Of a stretch of DNA of 64,000 nt, positions 35,126 to 49,400 are shown one piece after another. Each line of letters opens with the position of its first letter. Position 1 is the stretch's first letter. The position numbers were made by a program, and so were the translations under genes. The stretch covers positions 23,937,375-24,001,374 of the forward strand of contig CAIIXF020000005.1 in the NCBI GenBank assembly GCA_903813345.2. The letters run 5' to 3'. This DNA comes from Owenia fusiformis. Taxonomy: Eukaryota; Annelida; Polychaeta; Sabellida; Oweniidae. The notes below the pieces were generated by a model. It was not told where the DNA came from, ran no database searches, and was given only the letters and a program-made list of their open reading frames with translations.

Positions 35126-36479
35126 TTCTATTACTTCCTTTCTAGAAATCATTTTCATTCCATCCGCAGTTCGTTCATTCCATCAAGTTCAAATGGACAC
35201 CATTTCCAAGCAGTTCAAGCCCATAGTGGGATCAAAAGTCTCTACTATCCTATGGAATAGAGATTTAGATAAAGAGACTCTGACGTCTGATAAATCAAAA
35301 TGGTGAAGTCAGTGTGGAGTTCAGATGCTATGGGAAACAATTTACAATTTTTTTTCACTTCTAATTATCACGGACTTAGTAACTTAGTATTATTTTGGCA
35401 TATATTCCATGTCCATTAGTTTTAGCACCTTTCCCCATCACATATAGAGCAAGTTATCTAAACTAGTTAAAAGTGGCTAATAATAAACTGTTATAATATC
35501 ATATGTAGTTTGTAGATTGTTTTCAAAGAATAAATTATATCGCTTCACAGTGTTTTAATATGATCGCCACATATTGTTATATTATCCAAGTTTTTGTGGA
35601 TTGTGTTTGGTGGTTGGTGCTTGGCAGTTGGTGGTCACTGGGTGGCATAAAGAACAACTCGGACATCATACAGACAAAAAAGTTATGCAACATTTTGTCC
35701 GATGTTAAAGTTGAGGGGGAAGTACATATTTATTGGACACTCTCTGTACATTGTACAACCTTGGTTCTTGTTGGTATAGGCCAGTATCCATAATTGATAA
35801 AAATTGATAACGGAATGGATTTTAGGTATTTTTCAGTTTTAAAGAGACTCTATTGAGACTTCTCTCTGGCATTTTTTCTTTATTCCTTTTTGTTTTGAAT
35901 TTTTAACACCATAACATTAACTAACTACTCAATATGCAACTTTTCACCGCGTAGAATTTTAAAATATTATGTTTGAAAATTCCATTTTTATAATGGAGCT
36001 CAATGGGAAAAACTACATAATTTGAATTATTTTCAAACGTAGCGGCGCGATTTTGATAAAATTGACAGATATAATAAATATTGGTAAGACAAAATGTTTG
36101 ATGAAAAATGAAGAAAATTCACCGTCCTGGTTACGCAAACTATAGAAAAATCTGAAATAATCATAAAAACCTGTAAAAATAGATTGAAGGGGGTGATATT
36201 CATTTTTAATGTGCCTTTCACTACTACAGGGTAACCATAATTTTGGAACTGATTTGATTTTTCAATGAAAATCATTTCTATAGTGTATAATCAGTTTAAA
36301 TAATACAATTGGTATATTTCTTTACTGAACAGTGCAATCATTTATTTATTTATCAACAGTTATGCAAACTACATATTATGCAGTTACCTAGTAAAATATT
36401 AAAATAATTCTATTAAAATTAAAGCATTGCCAGAATGTGTTGACAGCTGGCAAAAAATTGAAGAATTTGAAGAAAAATA
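35126..36479. other. No gene recognised
   Basis: AT-rich; nothing delimited. Confidence 0.5.
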
Positions 36480-39400
36480 GCCACCCAAAGACACCTACAC
36501 CTGCTAATTGCCACTTTGCAAAGAGTTTATTCAAGCAAGAAAACTATTTGGGTTGAACATGGTACCCACCACTCTGGTTACCTTAGCAACCATCTCTCAA
36601 GAACCAATCAAAATTGAGGTCCCAAAGGACCTTATACACCCTCCATTGGGATCTCCCCATGAGAAAAAAATAATTCATCTGATTTTTCAAAATGAGTATT
36701 CTGCTTTAATTATTACATTTATATGCACACTGGTATCTTGTTGACCTATATTCAGTACTGTATTGATGTATAAGCCACTTATTAGGGTCATAATTCAATC
36801 ATGAAGTGTAGACGCATATGATTCCAAACCAGGAAGTATTTTTGTGTCTGTCAAAATCCATTTGCATCCTACACTGTACGCATCCCTACATCTTATCCAA
36901 ATATGTTACTACATAATGAAATAAAATAGTATATTCTTTGGTTTTACAAAGTTGTATGATTTTTGATAAGTGTACAAGTGCGTGATACAGGGGTTGCCAT
37001 TTTAGTAAAGGGTGTAAATACGTTTCTGTGCTTGATACAGGGTATATTTAATGGAAAAGGTTAAATTATGATGTTGAATTATTGGTGTCTATCATATATT
37101 TAAGAACTGCCATCTATATATGAATATAAAGTTTAAATAACTAACATGAACAAAAGATTAATGAGATTCTGATTGTTTTGTTCTGAGAATGCTGCTGCCA
37201 TCTTTGAATAAACTCTAAATTATCAATGATATAATTATAATCTATTGTGATAACGAACACCTCCCAATCTGAATGTTTTTAACTGCACGGTGGCATTTGG
37301 ATTAGACAGGTTTTACTGTATGAGTAATAGTTATACTGAAATTAAAAAAATCTGAAGGCCTAGTCAATCTATTTTGGGAAATATTCTCAGCTATTTGAAA
37401 TGAAGATCAACTTTGTAAGAAGTCTCTATAATTATTTTTTTAATTTATACAATAACATTATACTCAACTTTAGTTCAAATTCCAATGCTCTGGCCTTGGC
37501 TAATCAAAACAGTTCATTGCAATTGTTTCATCAATTATTATATTATTATATTAATATATCATAATTATTTCACATGCAAATACTGTACTGCCACTAATAT
37601 TTGATGCTGTTATCTTTCACAATTTTGCAATTTTGAAATTTTGCGGATATCAATTTTCGCTAATTATAAATTTTTTATAATTTTGTATCTATTTCTTTCA
37701 CCATCATATCATTTCTCAAAAAAATTTCCAGCTTATTTGATTAAATGTTTTTAAAACCAAGAAATATGAATGAAACAGTACCTTCTTACCTTTAATTATT
37801 GCTATACAATGTACTTAAAGCCTTTACATGACACCTATCAGCTATCACCTGCTTCAAAAGCATAGGTGAAACTAAACTATTGAAATCAAGTGCTCACTTT
37901 AAATTTTTTTTATATTTTCTGTTTGGGAAAATCTGTTAGTTATCAGCTGCATTTTTGTCAGTCAAGATTTCTCTTCATCAAACCAAATCAAATCCAAGGA
38001 ATGTTTAGTCAAATATCCAGTTGTTCAGGAATCGAACTCAATTCAAAGAATGATTAGTTCCATAGTGTAAACATATACTGTACAACTTTGAACAATATTG
38101 GTATCAGCCATTATGTTACATTAAAAAAACAGAATGTAAAACTGTAAAAGACTTTCATGTAAGCAGGAAATTTCTTGAAAGAATACTAAAGGTTTCGCAA
38201 CAGAATTTAGACGGTTATATGTTGAATTGCAGAAATTTTCTGAAAATGTAAGGTGTGTATGTTAGGCCAATGCATTATCTAAAGGAAAAGTACTCATACA
38301 GATGATAAAAAAAAATTGGAGATTGAGACAGGGAAGGTGCATCAACATTTTTTTTCAAAAATGTTTTCCTGATTTTCAGTTCCTTCCATTTTTTTTAATA
38401 ATGTTTTCACATTAATATGTTGCATTTGTAGACAAAGTTAACATACTAAAGAGAAAATATTTTCCTTTTAAGAGTTTATTTGTGTCTCCAAATGCAACAT
38501 ACTGATGCATAAAACATTTATAAAAATTGAGTAGAAGGGGAAATTTTAAATTCAACGAACATATAGGCCCACTGAGCATTTATTTTGCACAGGGCCTTTA
38601 TTAGAAAGAACTCAAAATAAATGCCATTGGCTTTTATTAAGACTAAGAGGGAAATTGAAAACATTTTTCCAAGGGGACAGGCATTTATTAAGAGGGAAAA
38701 TAGCTTTCCCAAGCCAGTGGGTGTTTATTTCGAGGCGTATTATCAATCGAAGAGTTGACACATGGCCTTCATATACTCATGCAATAGTATCTATCATCTC
38801 TGATTGCACACTTCTGTTTTACCTTTCAAGCATTCGATTTTGGATTTTGGAATGTCATAAAGCTATGCGGTCAAAAGTAATCTTAATACTTTAAGTGAAA
38901 ATGCATTTATATTTTTAAAATGCAGAATCTTGCGAATGCAAAATCCTCGAAATCCGATCACCTCCACATCTGAATGTTTTTTTTAACTGGTCATGGTGTT
39001 TTAACTGGTCATGGTGGCATTTGGATTAGACAGATATTACTGTATAAGTATTAGACAGATATTACTGTATAAGTATAATAGTATTACTGGAATTCCAAAA
39101 AATCATAACGCCTACAATGCTAGTAATATTAAGTGAAAATGCATTAATATTTTTTCAAAATCAAGAATCTTTCGGATGCAAAAACCTCGAAATCAGACGT
39201 TTAAATCTGAATGTTTTTAATTTGTAGCGGTGGCATTTGGATAAGACAGGTTTTACTGTATAAGTATAATAGACATTAATAGTATTACTGGAATTCCAAA
39301 AAATCATAAGGCCTATAGCAACAATCATGTGAACTTCAGGTCAAAATTCCAATGCTCCCTTGGCCAATCAAATCAGTTCATTGCATTTGTTTCATCAATG

Positions 39401-40605
39401 CTCTCAATATCATAATTATTCCACATGCAAATACTGTACTACCGGTTAATTTGCGAGTTTAAATTTCATGAATTTTGAGAAATACCAATTTTGCGGCCAT
39501 TAAATTTTGCGGATATCAAAGGTTTAACTTCCATTATTCTCTGAATCCTCAAAATTAATTTATCTTATCTACAGTAATTACACCTACCCAATATCATATA
39601 CTTTGGATAAGATTTACAATCTCTAGATCTTAGTCAATGGCATGTTGCACCTCAGCCTTTAATTGGCGATATTCGCGACTATTAATTTTCGTGATTTTTA
39701 CACAATCGCGAAAAGCACGAAACTAAATTGCACGCGAAAAATATCGGGAGTACAGTACATTGAAACCATACACTCTTATATTTCATAAGAATTTGCAATC
39801 AAGCCTAACAAATCTATTGTCAAAATATTAGAAGGCCAGCAAATGTACACATGCTAAAGTGATGAAACTTTAATGAATTTTAATTTTGCCTATACTGAGA
39901 TGTGTTAAACTCTATTTGGGTTAGATTTATTCGGCTACACCCTCTACTTACAGCCTTAACATGCCCCCTATCGGCTATCACCCGCTTCAAAATCATAACA
40001 GGTTCCTTTATATCTTTATCTTCTGTTTAAGAAAAGCTGTTAGCTATCAGCTGTATTTTTGTCAATCAAGATTTCTCTTCATCTGTGAATTACCCAGCGA
40101 GAAACCAAAATGGCAATTTTGATGGAAAGACACAAAGTACCAGTCAAAATCTCTGAAGATTTCCGGGCAAACAATGGCAGCTCTCCCAGTTAGGTTTTAG
40201 ACTGTCTTCTCATATTTTGTCAATTTTATTCAATTTCAAGTATTGTTTAGAGTTGTGCGTTCAATATATTCGAGAAGTCAATAGCTATAATAAATCTGCA
40301 GATTTTGCTCGCATTTATGTAAGCTTTTCTCTTTTGACGGATACTTTGTGTCTTTCCTTGAAATCATGACAGGTGTAACTGATCTACTGAAATCAACTTC
40401 AAGTGCTTACTACTATCTCCCAATGTGAGCTACATCAGTGCTTTTTGTTGAGAAAATATGTAAGTTATTAGCCGCTTTTTTGCCGATCAGGATTTAAATT
40501 CTCTTTATCTGTCATGTACCTAGCAAGATTCAGAGATTTTGACTTGTACGTCATGTCTTTCCGTCAAAACTTCCATTTTTGGTTTCTTGGTAAAGAGTAG
40601 CTTCT
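36480..40605. repeat. Zone of interspersed and partly tandem repeats
   Basis: Several phrases recur in the same order. TCTGAATGTTTTTAACT plus GGTGGCATTTGGATTAGACA occurs near 37270, 38970 and 39205. CATGCAAATACTGTACT occurs near 37575 and 39425. TAGCTATCAGCTG followed by a GTCAATCAAGATTTC stretch occurs near 37940, 40030 and, diverged, 40460. A CCATTTTTGG/AACCAAAATGG pair at 40100 and 40580 is inverted. A phrase ACCCTCCATTGGGATCTCCC near 36640 recurs near 42890. These are fragments of one or more long, old elements. No protein frame survives that I can recognise. Confidence 0.55.
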
Positions 40606-42936
40606 CAATGTATAATGAGAATTTGCTGTTCGGCACAGAAGCACCTTTTAATTTTTTTCGATTTTCGCAAGGAGGACACTAACACAATTTTGAAGCGGTT
40701 GCTACGGGGGCTCTAAAGGCTGTTCTAACATATCAGTCACAGCCTCTGAAAGAGCTAGATCTAAGGCTCTAGCTTTAGGCTAGTCTAAGTCCTATAGATC
40801 TAGTAGTCTAGGCCTAGAGTCATAGCTCAGGCATAGGCCCGTAAAAATGTAAAGAAATAAAGCTTACAGCATGTTCTATTTAAGTGAATTTGACTCATGT
40901 TATACATGTTCCGGGCCTATGCCTAGTATAGTCCCGCAGGACGAAGAAGATAGAATGTAAAAATCAAATTGAAAATCAAAATAATCGAACGAAAAAAAAT
41001 TGAAAAAGTTGAAAATTCGATTTCGATTCAATTTGATTTTCTGCCATTATAAATGAAATACTGTACTTACCAACATGTTTCTCGGATATATATGTTGTTC
41101 TTACTTTATCTTCGCCGAAGATCGATGTTTATTTATATATAACAATCGAATAATCGACATAATTCAAACTCATCACTACGACACAAAAATATATCACTTT
41201 CGAAACCATGTAAACTGCTAAGATGACGTCATTTATATCCGGGATTGCTTTGCAAACTCCACACAACACAGCAGGAGACTGTCCCATCTTTTCTCCTGCT
41301 TTCTCCCGATGCAATTCATACATTACTCGGAGATTACTGTCAAACGTTCCAAGTTTTACAATTTTAGCATGTTTATTACGATCTAATTCCTGCCAGTATC
41401 AATGAATAAATCTATTGACCAACAGATTGGAAATATGTATTCCAGCGATACCCTCATTTTGACGAAAGAATGGTACAAATATGTCCACTATTTATCGAGA
41501 TATCGTGTAGAAAAATTGAAGAAAGACATCGCTTAAGAAATTTATATTTCTAGACTGAACTGTTCACGCTCGCAAGTGGCATCTCCAACTCCATATATGG
41601 GCAAAAAGGTGGAGTTAACAATAAGCAATGCAGGGACTGACACGATTGACACGAAGAAGTCTCGATGAATCTCGCTTAAACTCCGCCCCTTCTTCGTGAA
41701 AAATCACGTGAATTCCGGCTTTTGCTGGGACATATCCGGGCATCTCGGCTTCGAACCCAATCAGAAGTTTCAATTTTGACTGGCGCCGCATACATTATCT
41801 CAAGTCTCACCCAATATTTTTATGTATACGTTAAAAAGTTGTTTTTGGAGCATTTCTCTATAGCCATTTTGTAGGGAAAAAATTAAGTTATGGCATCAAC
41901 TGCGAAACTTTTTTAACCACCTAAGTATATACCTTATTAGATGCATTGAAGGAGTTAAATCATTGGGATATGAATAAATCATGCAAAACATATTTTGTAC
42001 ATATTTCTCATCATTTAGGGTTACCCAGTAGTTTACAAGCTGACCTTTGCAAATATATTTCACTTACTATCCTCATTCGCTATCACGCTATCTAGTTTCT
42101 TTCCAAATTGACCTGGATTGCCTGGTTTATTGGTTTTAGCGAACCGTCCATTTCGTCGAACGATCATTTTGCTAAGGTTGTTTGTGATGAATATACAATA
42201 TTCAGTTACATATAACTGTACAGTAACTTTATGCAAGGGAAGGTAATTGTGTGAGAGCACATAAAGTACATGAAGTATTGACCCACTTGTCTCAGTGAAT
42301 CTTATAAACAGTGCATAAAGTTTTTTCTATGCAATGATTGGCTCACAGTTACTTATAGTGTAAGTTATTTTATTTCTATAAAGTGTGGAATAGAGTGTAT
42401 AAACTTTTACAGTTTCAAGCAGGTTTTAGTGTTTTCTGACCAATGATATATTCAGACTTATTCATTTCACGATTATGTAATACTGACCTACATATCTGTA
42501 TAGCATATCTTTAAGGCTGCTGGTGTTTTGTTGCAGAACATATTTTAAAAAATTACTTTGATTCCAAGCAAGCGTTGGTGTGACTGATTACTCATTTTGT
42601 TCTAACATCGGTTCAATTTTGCATATTTTTGAAGAAAAGATAACAATTTCTAGAGTACACAATAATATAATCTTAAGTGAAATTCATCATTCATGTCATT
42701 TTCAAATACTATCGGATTTTGGGTTTGGCATGTGATTTATTTCTCATTTAATTGATTTTAAATAAACGCGCTAGATTTGAAATTCCTCATTTTATTCATC
42801 TATGATTTAAGGAATACATCTACATAGTGTCCATTTTGATTCAATAATCAATATAGATTTTGCACATAATCATATAGGATTTAGTGCACCCTCCATTATG
42901 ATCTCCCCATGAACAAAAATAAATTCATCTGATATA
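40606..42936. other. No gene recognised; CTAG-rich patch
   Basis: At 40745-40830 the words CTAG, TCTAG and AGGCCTAG are densely clustered, a low-complexity patch of unclear meaning. Elsewhere only short open frames. The A-rich tract at 40960-41040 is simple sequence. Confidence 0.45.
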
Positions 42937-43824
42937 TACTCCTCAAAAAAAGTTAAGGACCTCATAGGTTTACATGTTAACCCCCATATTTGTTTAACGA
43001 CTGTTTTCTAAGCGGGGAACAAAAGAAATCCCAATAAAGAAAATAAATCTGTATCTTGATTATATTCCCTATAAAGTCCGCAACGTTTCAGTGTTATATC
43101 TCCATTACATTGGGTCAAAATTTGATGTCAAAATTGATGAATTTCATGAAATGTAACAAAAATGGCAGATCCCATGTTAAACAAATGGGGAATGGTGGCT
43201 TAGGGGCAACTCAGATTTTGGAATATCTATTCAGCAAAACATTTATTAAAAATACTTCCTAAGTAGAAAATGGAATGATTTTACATTTTACATGCTAAAT
43301 GTCTCGCTTATGTTGTTAAAATTAGCGATACGGAGCGTTAAAGTAATTTTGACCACCTCACTGAACCACCTGTGTTATTTCAATAAGAGGTTCATTAAAA
43401 AATTATTGAATTTGAAACCATTAACTTTTGTAAAGCCTGGACAATTAAATCATATTTTTGTCGAGTAGACAATTTAGCAAATTTAATTATCTCTTACAAT
43501 CTCAATCTCAATTTTGAGAGCAATCGGATGGATGGATCGTTCCTCATATGACTTATGGCAACCCAACCATTCCCCATTTGTTTAACATGGGATCTGCCAT
43601 TTTTGTTAAATTTCATGAAATTCATCAATTTTGACATCAAATTTTGACCCAATGTAATGGAGATATAACATTGAAACGTTGCGGACTTTATAGTGAATAG
43701 AATCAAGATACAGATTTATTTTCTTTATTAGGATTTCTTTTGTTCCCCGCTTAGAAAACAGTCGTTAAACAAATATGGGGGTTAACATGTAAACCTATGA
43801 GGTCCTTAACTTTTTTGAGGAGTA
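42937..43824. mobile_element. ~0.89-kb long-TIR element flanked by TA (mariner-like MITE)
   Basis: It starts TACTCCTCAAAAAAAGTTAA and ends with the inverse, TTAACTTTTTTGAGGAGTA. The arms are about 270 bp each (42937-43210 and 43546-43824), nearly identical through CTAAGCGGGGAACAAAAG and CCCATGTTAAACAAATGG. TA at both boundaries fits Tc1/mariner insertion. The open frames at 43056-43259 and 43494-43706 are the same arm read in both copies and are not taken as genes. The ~330-bp centre is unique. Confidence 0.75.
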
Positions 43825-43860
43825 TGTAATCATGGGATTTCAACTAGAGCCCATGATATA

Positions 43861-44128
43861 ATGTAGATGGTTTATAGCGAGTATATTGTTTTATTTTATC
43901 GTTACAACTTGCTGTGAAAATACAAATATAATGTAGATGGTTTATAGCGAGTATATTGTTTTATTTTATCGTTACAACTTGCTGTGAAAATACAAATATA
44001 ATGTAGATGGTTTATAGCGAGTATATTGTTTTATTTTATCGTTACAACTTGCTGTGAAAATACAAATATATTGTCGATGGTTTATAGCGAGTATATTGTT
44101 TTATTTTATCGTTACAACTTGCTGTGAA
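43861..44128 (+). repeat. 70-bp tandem repeat, 3.8 copies
   Basis: Units start at 43861, 43931, 44001 and 44071 with ATGTAGATGGTTTATAGCGA (TTGTCGATGG in the last). The first three are virtually identical; the last is cut at 44128. Such identity points to recent expansion. Confidence 0.95.
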
Positions 44129-44934
44129 GTATTTCATTGTAATATGTATGTAATGATAATCCGGAACTCTGAATCTGAATTCTGAAAATGTGTCTCATTA
44201 GAGAGGCTTCGGTATAGGTTTTCAGCCGAACGTACTATAACTTCAACTTTTAAAAGACGTACCCCCCACTGGGGAGGAACATTTCTCGAAGAAACAAGGA
44301 AAAGTACTTTCCCTCGTTTCCTAATCGAGGGAATTCTTACAATGAGCGTAATAAGAGTATTTTGCAATCCCCATGCATATAACATGGTGCTATTGCATGA
44401 GTCTTTCACATGATTGAGAATGCTCTCACAACAGTGGATGTTTTCAAAAGTATCAAATAACTCTGAACTAATTCAATTCTTCTATGATAATATTTGTTTT
44501 ATTGACTAAATTGAAATCTTATATTCATCTGTTGAGAATGAGGCTTATTTTGTTATAATAAGGTTATAGGTGAGAGAGATAATTAAGAGAATCAGATTAT
44601 ATTGAACATTTTTCATATCCCCTGGCCTTTTTCATTCAAACAAAATATGGAAATAGAAATAGTTACACTCATAGCTTGAAAAGGTTTATTAACTACCCTT
44701 TTTGTGACAGCAAAATGTGTGATGGTTTTGACTGCACTATCAAAATAGTTTTAACTTTTTATGATGTGACTACATGTACACGTATGTCTCTATGTGTTGA
44801 CATGATTACTATTTATCTGATAACATTGTCATATGCATCTATTATTACAATATAGTTTACAATTTTAATTGCAATATCAATGAGGCCATATCAATGAACA
44901 TATGTTTGAATTTTTGATGTTATAGACTTGAGTT

Positions 44935-45380
44935 TTTTGACCCTGAAAAGGTCATTGAAGGTGAAATCTCAAATCTAAAGTCAGATTTGAACTTCTGAGA
45001 ACTTAAAGATGATTTTGAAAAAAATATTGGTCAATTTGAAGCAAGTTGGAAAATACCTTTTTGACCCTGAGAAGGTCATTGAAGGTCAAATCTTTTTGAC
45101 CTTGAAAATGTAATTGAAGGTCAAATCTATATTCAGATTTGAACTTTTGAGAACTTACCTTTTTAAACCTTTTTTTACCTTGAAAAGGTGATCGAAGGTC
45201 AAATCTTAATTCTAGAGTCAGATTTGAACTTCTGAAAACTTGTAGATGATTTTGAAAAAAAATTGGTCAATTTGAAGCAAGCTGAAAAAAGACCCTTTTT
45301 AACCCTTTTTTACCTTGAAAGGTCATCGAAGGTCAAATCTTAATTCTAGAGTCAGATTTGAACTTCTGAAAACTTGATTT
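44935..45380 (+). repeat. Degenerate tandem array containing spaced AGGTCA pairs
   Basis: Imperfect units built on TTTTGACC(C/T)TGAAAAGG, GAAGGTCAAATC, CAGATTTGAACTTCTGA and GATGATTTTGAAAAAA repeat with variable length. Pairs of AGGTCA separated by four bases are exact at 45073-45088 and 45320-45335, and have one changed half-site at 44949-44964 and 45185-45200. It lies about 1 kb beyond the 3' end of COX15. Confidence 0.7.
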
Positions 45381-46401
45381 TGAAAAATATGAAGTTTAGA
45401 CTCACGTCTAAACAGTATTTGTCAAGTTATTGGAAGTTGTAAGAAATTGTTACAGACGCTGATCGCCAACTGCCATCTGCCAATCGCCGTCACAAAAAAA
45501 TGGAGACCATAACAACATGTCACCACTTTTTGGTGGTGACATAACAAAAGTTCTGCTACATAATCTTTTCCAGAAATGATTTTATCAAAATGAATGCTTG
45601 ACACATTATTAAATGCCATGATTATTAATGTTACTTCATTGATATGACATGTAATTTAAAGGTGTATCATCCATACTTAGTACATGTACTTCGATACACA
45701 TCCACATATCATTTTTGAAAAACTATGTTGTTAGTAAAACATAGTCATCAAATTCATGTTTATGTTTTTAATCATATCACCATGACATCAATATGGACAT
45801 TCAGTCATCCATTTCCCTCAATCATAATTTATTGATATTTTACTTGAATATAAAATGATACACATGAAAATCTTTTCTGAGGGCATACACATCAAATGCG
45901 TTACATTATGTAATATTATTCATAAATTATCATTGATTTAGATTTCAAAAACAACCCTCACTCTCTTCAGCCACTTGAACTGAGTCAACGAGTTAATGTT
46001 CTCACAAATGTGTTTTTCGGAAGTCATGGCAATTATTTGAAGAATAAGTAGAATTGTGAAAATTCAACTCAAACTTGTCATCTGATTGCTGACTTCAAGA
46101 ATCTCAGTCAGACAGATTCACGTACAACCATTATCCACAGATGACGTATCGGTAATTGGTAATCACTTCATTGCCAAATCGGCGACCAACAATTATTGAA
46201 ATTTCATTGATCTTACTCTGCAGTCATGGTCATAGAGCTAGTTCAGATTCACTTGTATGCTAAGCATGTGGGCAATACATTAAATAAATGTTTTTACATT
46301 CAAACTTAAGCTTGATGAAAGAATAGACTACATGTCCATAATTTAAGGTAGCCCATTGAGTTCACAATGACATCCCTGGTATAGAAGGTTCAACCTTGAG
46401 C
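45381..46401. other. 3' flank of COX15; no gene recognised
   Basis: Probably includes the COX15 3' UTR on the - strand, but I could not fix its polyadenylation signal. A GGTGGTGAC/GTCACCACT inverted word lies at 45518-45541. Confidence 0.5.
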
Positions 46402-49400
46402 TTATTTAGGGAAACGTCTTAGTTCATGCGCAAACCATGCAGCAAGAGTGAGCAGAACCAAGGATCCAGACTGGTGGGTAGCAGCTACATGAGTATGAAC
46501 ATACGATAGTAGAGTCCAAACACCAAGGCCAGCCTGCAAGTGAGAATGTAGACAAAACATTTAAGAAATACTTGCATTGGCATAATTTTAATTCATTTTA
46601 AAACAATTCCATTTTTCCAACACCACTATCATAAAATGATACCACTTTTCAGTTTAAATTAAGGCCAACTGCTGACCAAAGAAACAATGCATTAACATGA
46701 CACAATGTCATTCATTTCACATAATCATTGATGAATCTTCAAATATTTATGCAAACAATCCATCTATTAATGACTGATTGATGGAAAATATGACTTATTG
46801 ACTCAGCAGTCACTTATGCATTCTGCCGTCCATTAAATGTCATCATTAGTTAGATTTACACAAGACCACTAAGACGTCTTGAATAAAATGTTGCAGAGTT
46901 AAATAGTTTTACAATTGTAAAGTAAATCCACATTTTCTTAATAGGTCTCAGCTAAGACCGCTCGGCTAAAACATTTTAGGACCCTAGTCATAACAAGACA
47001 TCTTAGCATTAAAACTTTTTACAAAGCGAGTGTAAATCCATCGGTTTAGCTACATGTAAGCGCTCTCAGCCAGGTTTTATGCATTGGGCTGAACGAAACT
47101 TCCTGTTTATGTGTTAACATGTGCATATACAGTATGGACTTTTCTTTTTTCGCATCCATTGTTCCAAATATTGTCATAATAAAAATATCAAGAAGAACCA
47201 TCATCATCTTCCCTAGAGTTCTTCCATATTATTATATATGCTCCAAATCATGTCAGTCTCTTTCGTGCTTTTAACAATGCTCTCTTTAAGATACATTTAT
47301 GTGAACCCGAAGTATAAAGTGGGAGTGGAATACCATGAATCGTCCTTCAGCCAATAATAAACTGATGTACTTGTATTTTCATTTTTCAATGAGACCGATA
47401 TATCTCTAAGATGCCTTAGAAATACAGGTGTAAACTCGATTATATTTTGTAAGATGTCTTGAAAATGGTAAAGTAAGCTCTAAAATGTTTTACCCAAGAC
47501 GTCTTGGAATGCTGGGTGTAGTGTAAATTAGGCTGTTGAGACAAAGGCCATGTGCATCTCTATATGCTAGGTCTCATAATCAAATAAGGGAAAATGTTAT
47601 TTGACTCTAACCTATTCTCATTTTAATTTCATTTGAGTTACAATTGTTATTATTCAGTTAAGGCAAGTTATTTTCTGGAGTGGAAAGCATTGTTTCAGCA
47701 TGTATCGACACCTATTTTGATTCAGCCCTCTGACATTACTATTTCATGATTTTAAATGAATTTTGACAAGAAGACTTGAAATTCTGACAATCCTGACATA
47801 TCTGTCTAATAAAACTGTTAATGGTATTCTTCATACCTGTGCAAGGGCCATGGCACCAAGGGCAATACCAGCCTTTCTGGCCCTTGGAGGGAGGGGTGCT
47901 CTAAGAGAATAGCCTGCCAGACATAGTAGAGAAAATACTGTAAACTCAGCCTGGAAAACACCATAGCCATACTTACATTTAATGATACAATACAGGAAAA
48001 CATGATTTAAAACAATGCAATGTTGTAATAATAAACCCTTTTTAAAAAAGGTCCATGTAAAATCAAAAAATGTTTTAAAGGTCCCATATGAAGTTCAAAT
48101 GTTACACAAGGCATTTAACCGACACTTATGCACATGTAATATCCCCCTCCCAAATCATTAGAATCTGAAAGCCATTTAGTCAAAGTTTAGCTCTACTTAC
48201 AAGGTGTCTATGGTTAAACTGAACTGTTGTTGGATTTTCAAATACATTTTTCCACTTAGGTGTGAATGCAGCGATGTCATCAGGAATCCATTTATCTGCC
48301 ATCTTTGGCCAGCTGTTGTAAACCAGTCCTGCATCTAGCCCAGCTACAAATGCACCTGCCAAACAAAAAATAAAAATGCATCAACATGAAAAAAATGTCA
48401 GATCTTTAATACAACACTAACATGCAAAATTTCACCCCCTACCATTTGTTACAGATGCTGAATGCTGACCGTGAAAAATCAATTGCAGTCCACAAAATAA
48501 GTTAGAGACCATAATAATGTCACCACTTGTGGAAGAGGCATAAAAATGTAACCATTTATTACAGTTCCTATGCTAAATCCCTAATGCCATAACATCATAT
48601 TGATGCTGTTCACAAAAATATGTGACATATGAGTATAAACATAGAAAATATATACATTTGCATGTTTAAGAGTCAGCCACTGCTAATCTTGCAACTGCTA
48701 TAAAATTAGGGAAAGGAAGAAATACCTGATACTGCTGTGAGGAAAACCAATCCCATTGCCGGATGTGAGAGCCCCCTCAAAATCCTTATCTGTTTTGTGT
48801 TTGGCAACTAAAACAAATCACAATTCAACAGAATCAACACCATATACAAGTGCTGGACATATGGCCATATATAATGACGGGATACTGAGATCATACTGAG
48901 ATACTGAGATCATAATAACATACAAAGTACCATATTTAAAGGCCCCATGAAATGTTAAAACCATGACTGTGGTTATAATGCTATAGTCTTACCCAATGTT
49001 ATCAAAATGTGACATGTGAAACAAAAGGTTGATTTAGAATGACTTTCTGTAAGAAAATCTTATTTTAAATATTTTTTGTTTTCACACACATCTATTTTTA
49101 TTCTATAACTCACACCAATGGATAGCGTACTTACTCATCTACAGTACTTTGCATTATCTATTAACTCACAGGCGCAGAAAAAGTGGTTCAGAGAAAAATA
49201 CACTGGGAGATTTTAGTTCTCATTGAAACCAATGATGCAGAAATATTCAAATTCTTCATTTCATTTCCTACCTGATTTGGCTTGAGAACATGGGACATGC
49301 CACCCCAGAGAAAAAGAACATAAAGGAGGAATGCAGAGCCTAAGTGAGAGGCCAGTCTGTACTGGCTAACTCTGATATTATCACTCTGGGATGTTTTCTC

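Noticed and set aside
43056-43706. Two matching ~70-codon frames on opposite strands
   Set aside because: They are the same terminal inverted repeat of the TA-flanked element translated twice, not a protein family.
43861-44128. CRISPR-like array
   Set aside because: The 70-bp units are contiguous with no unique spacers and the genome is eukaryotic; this is a tandem repeat.
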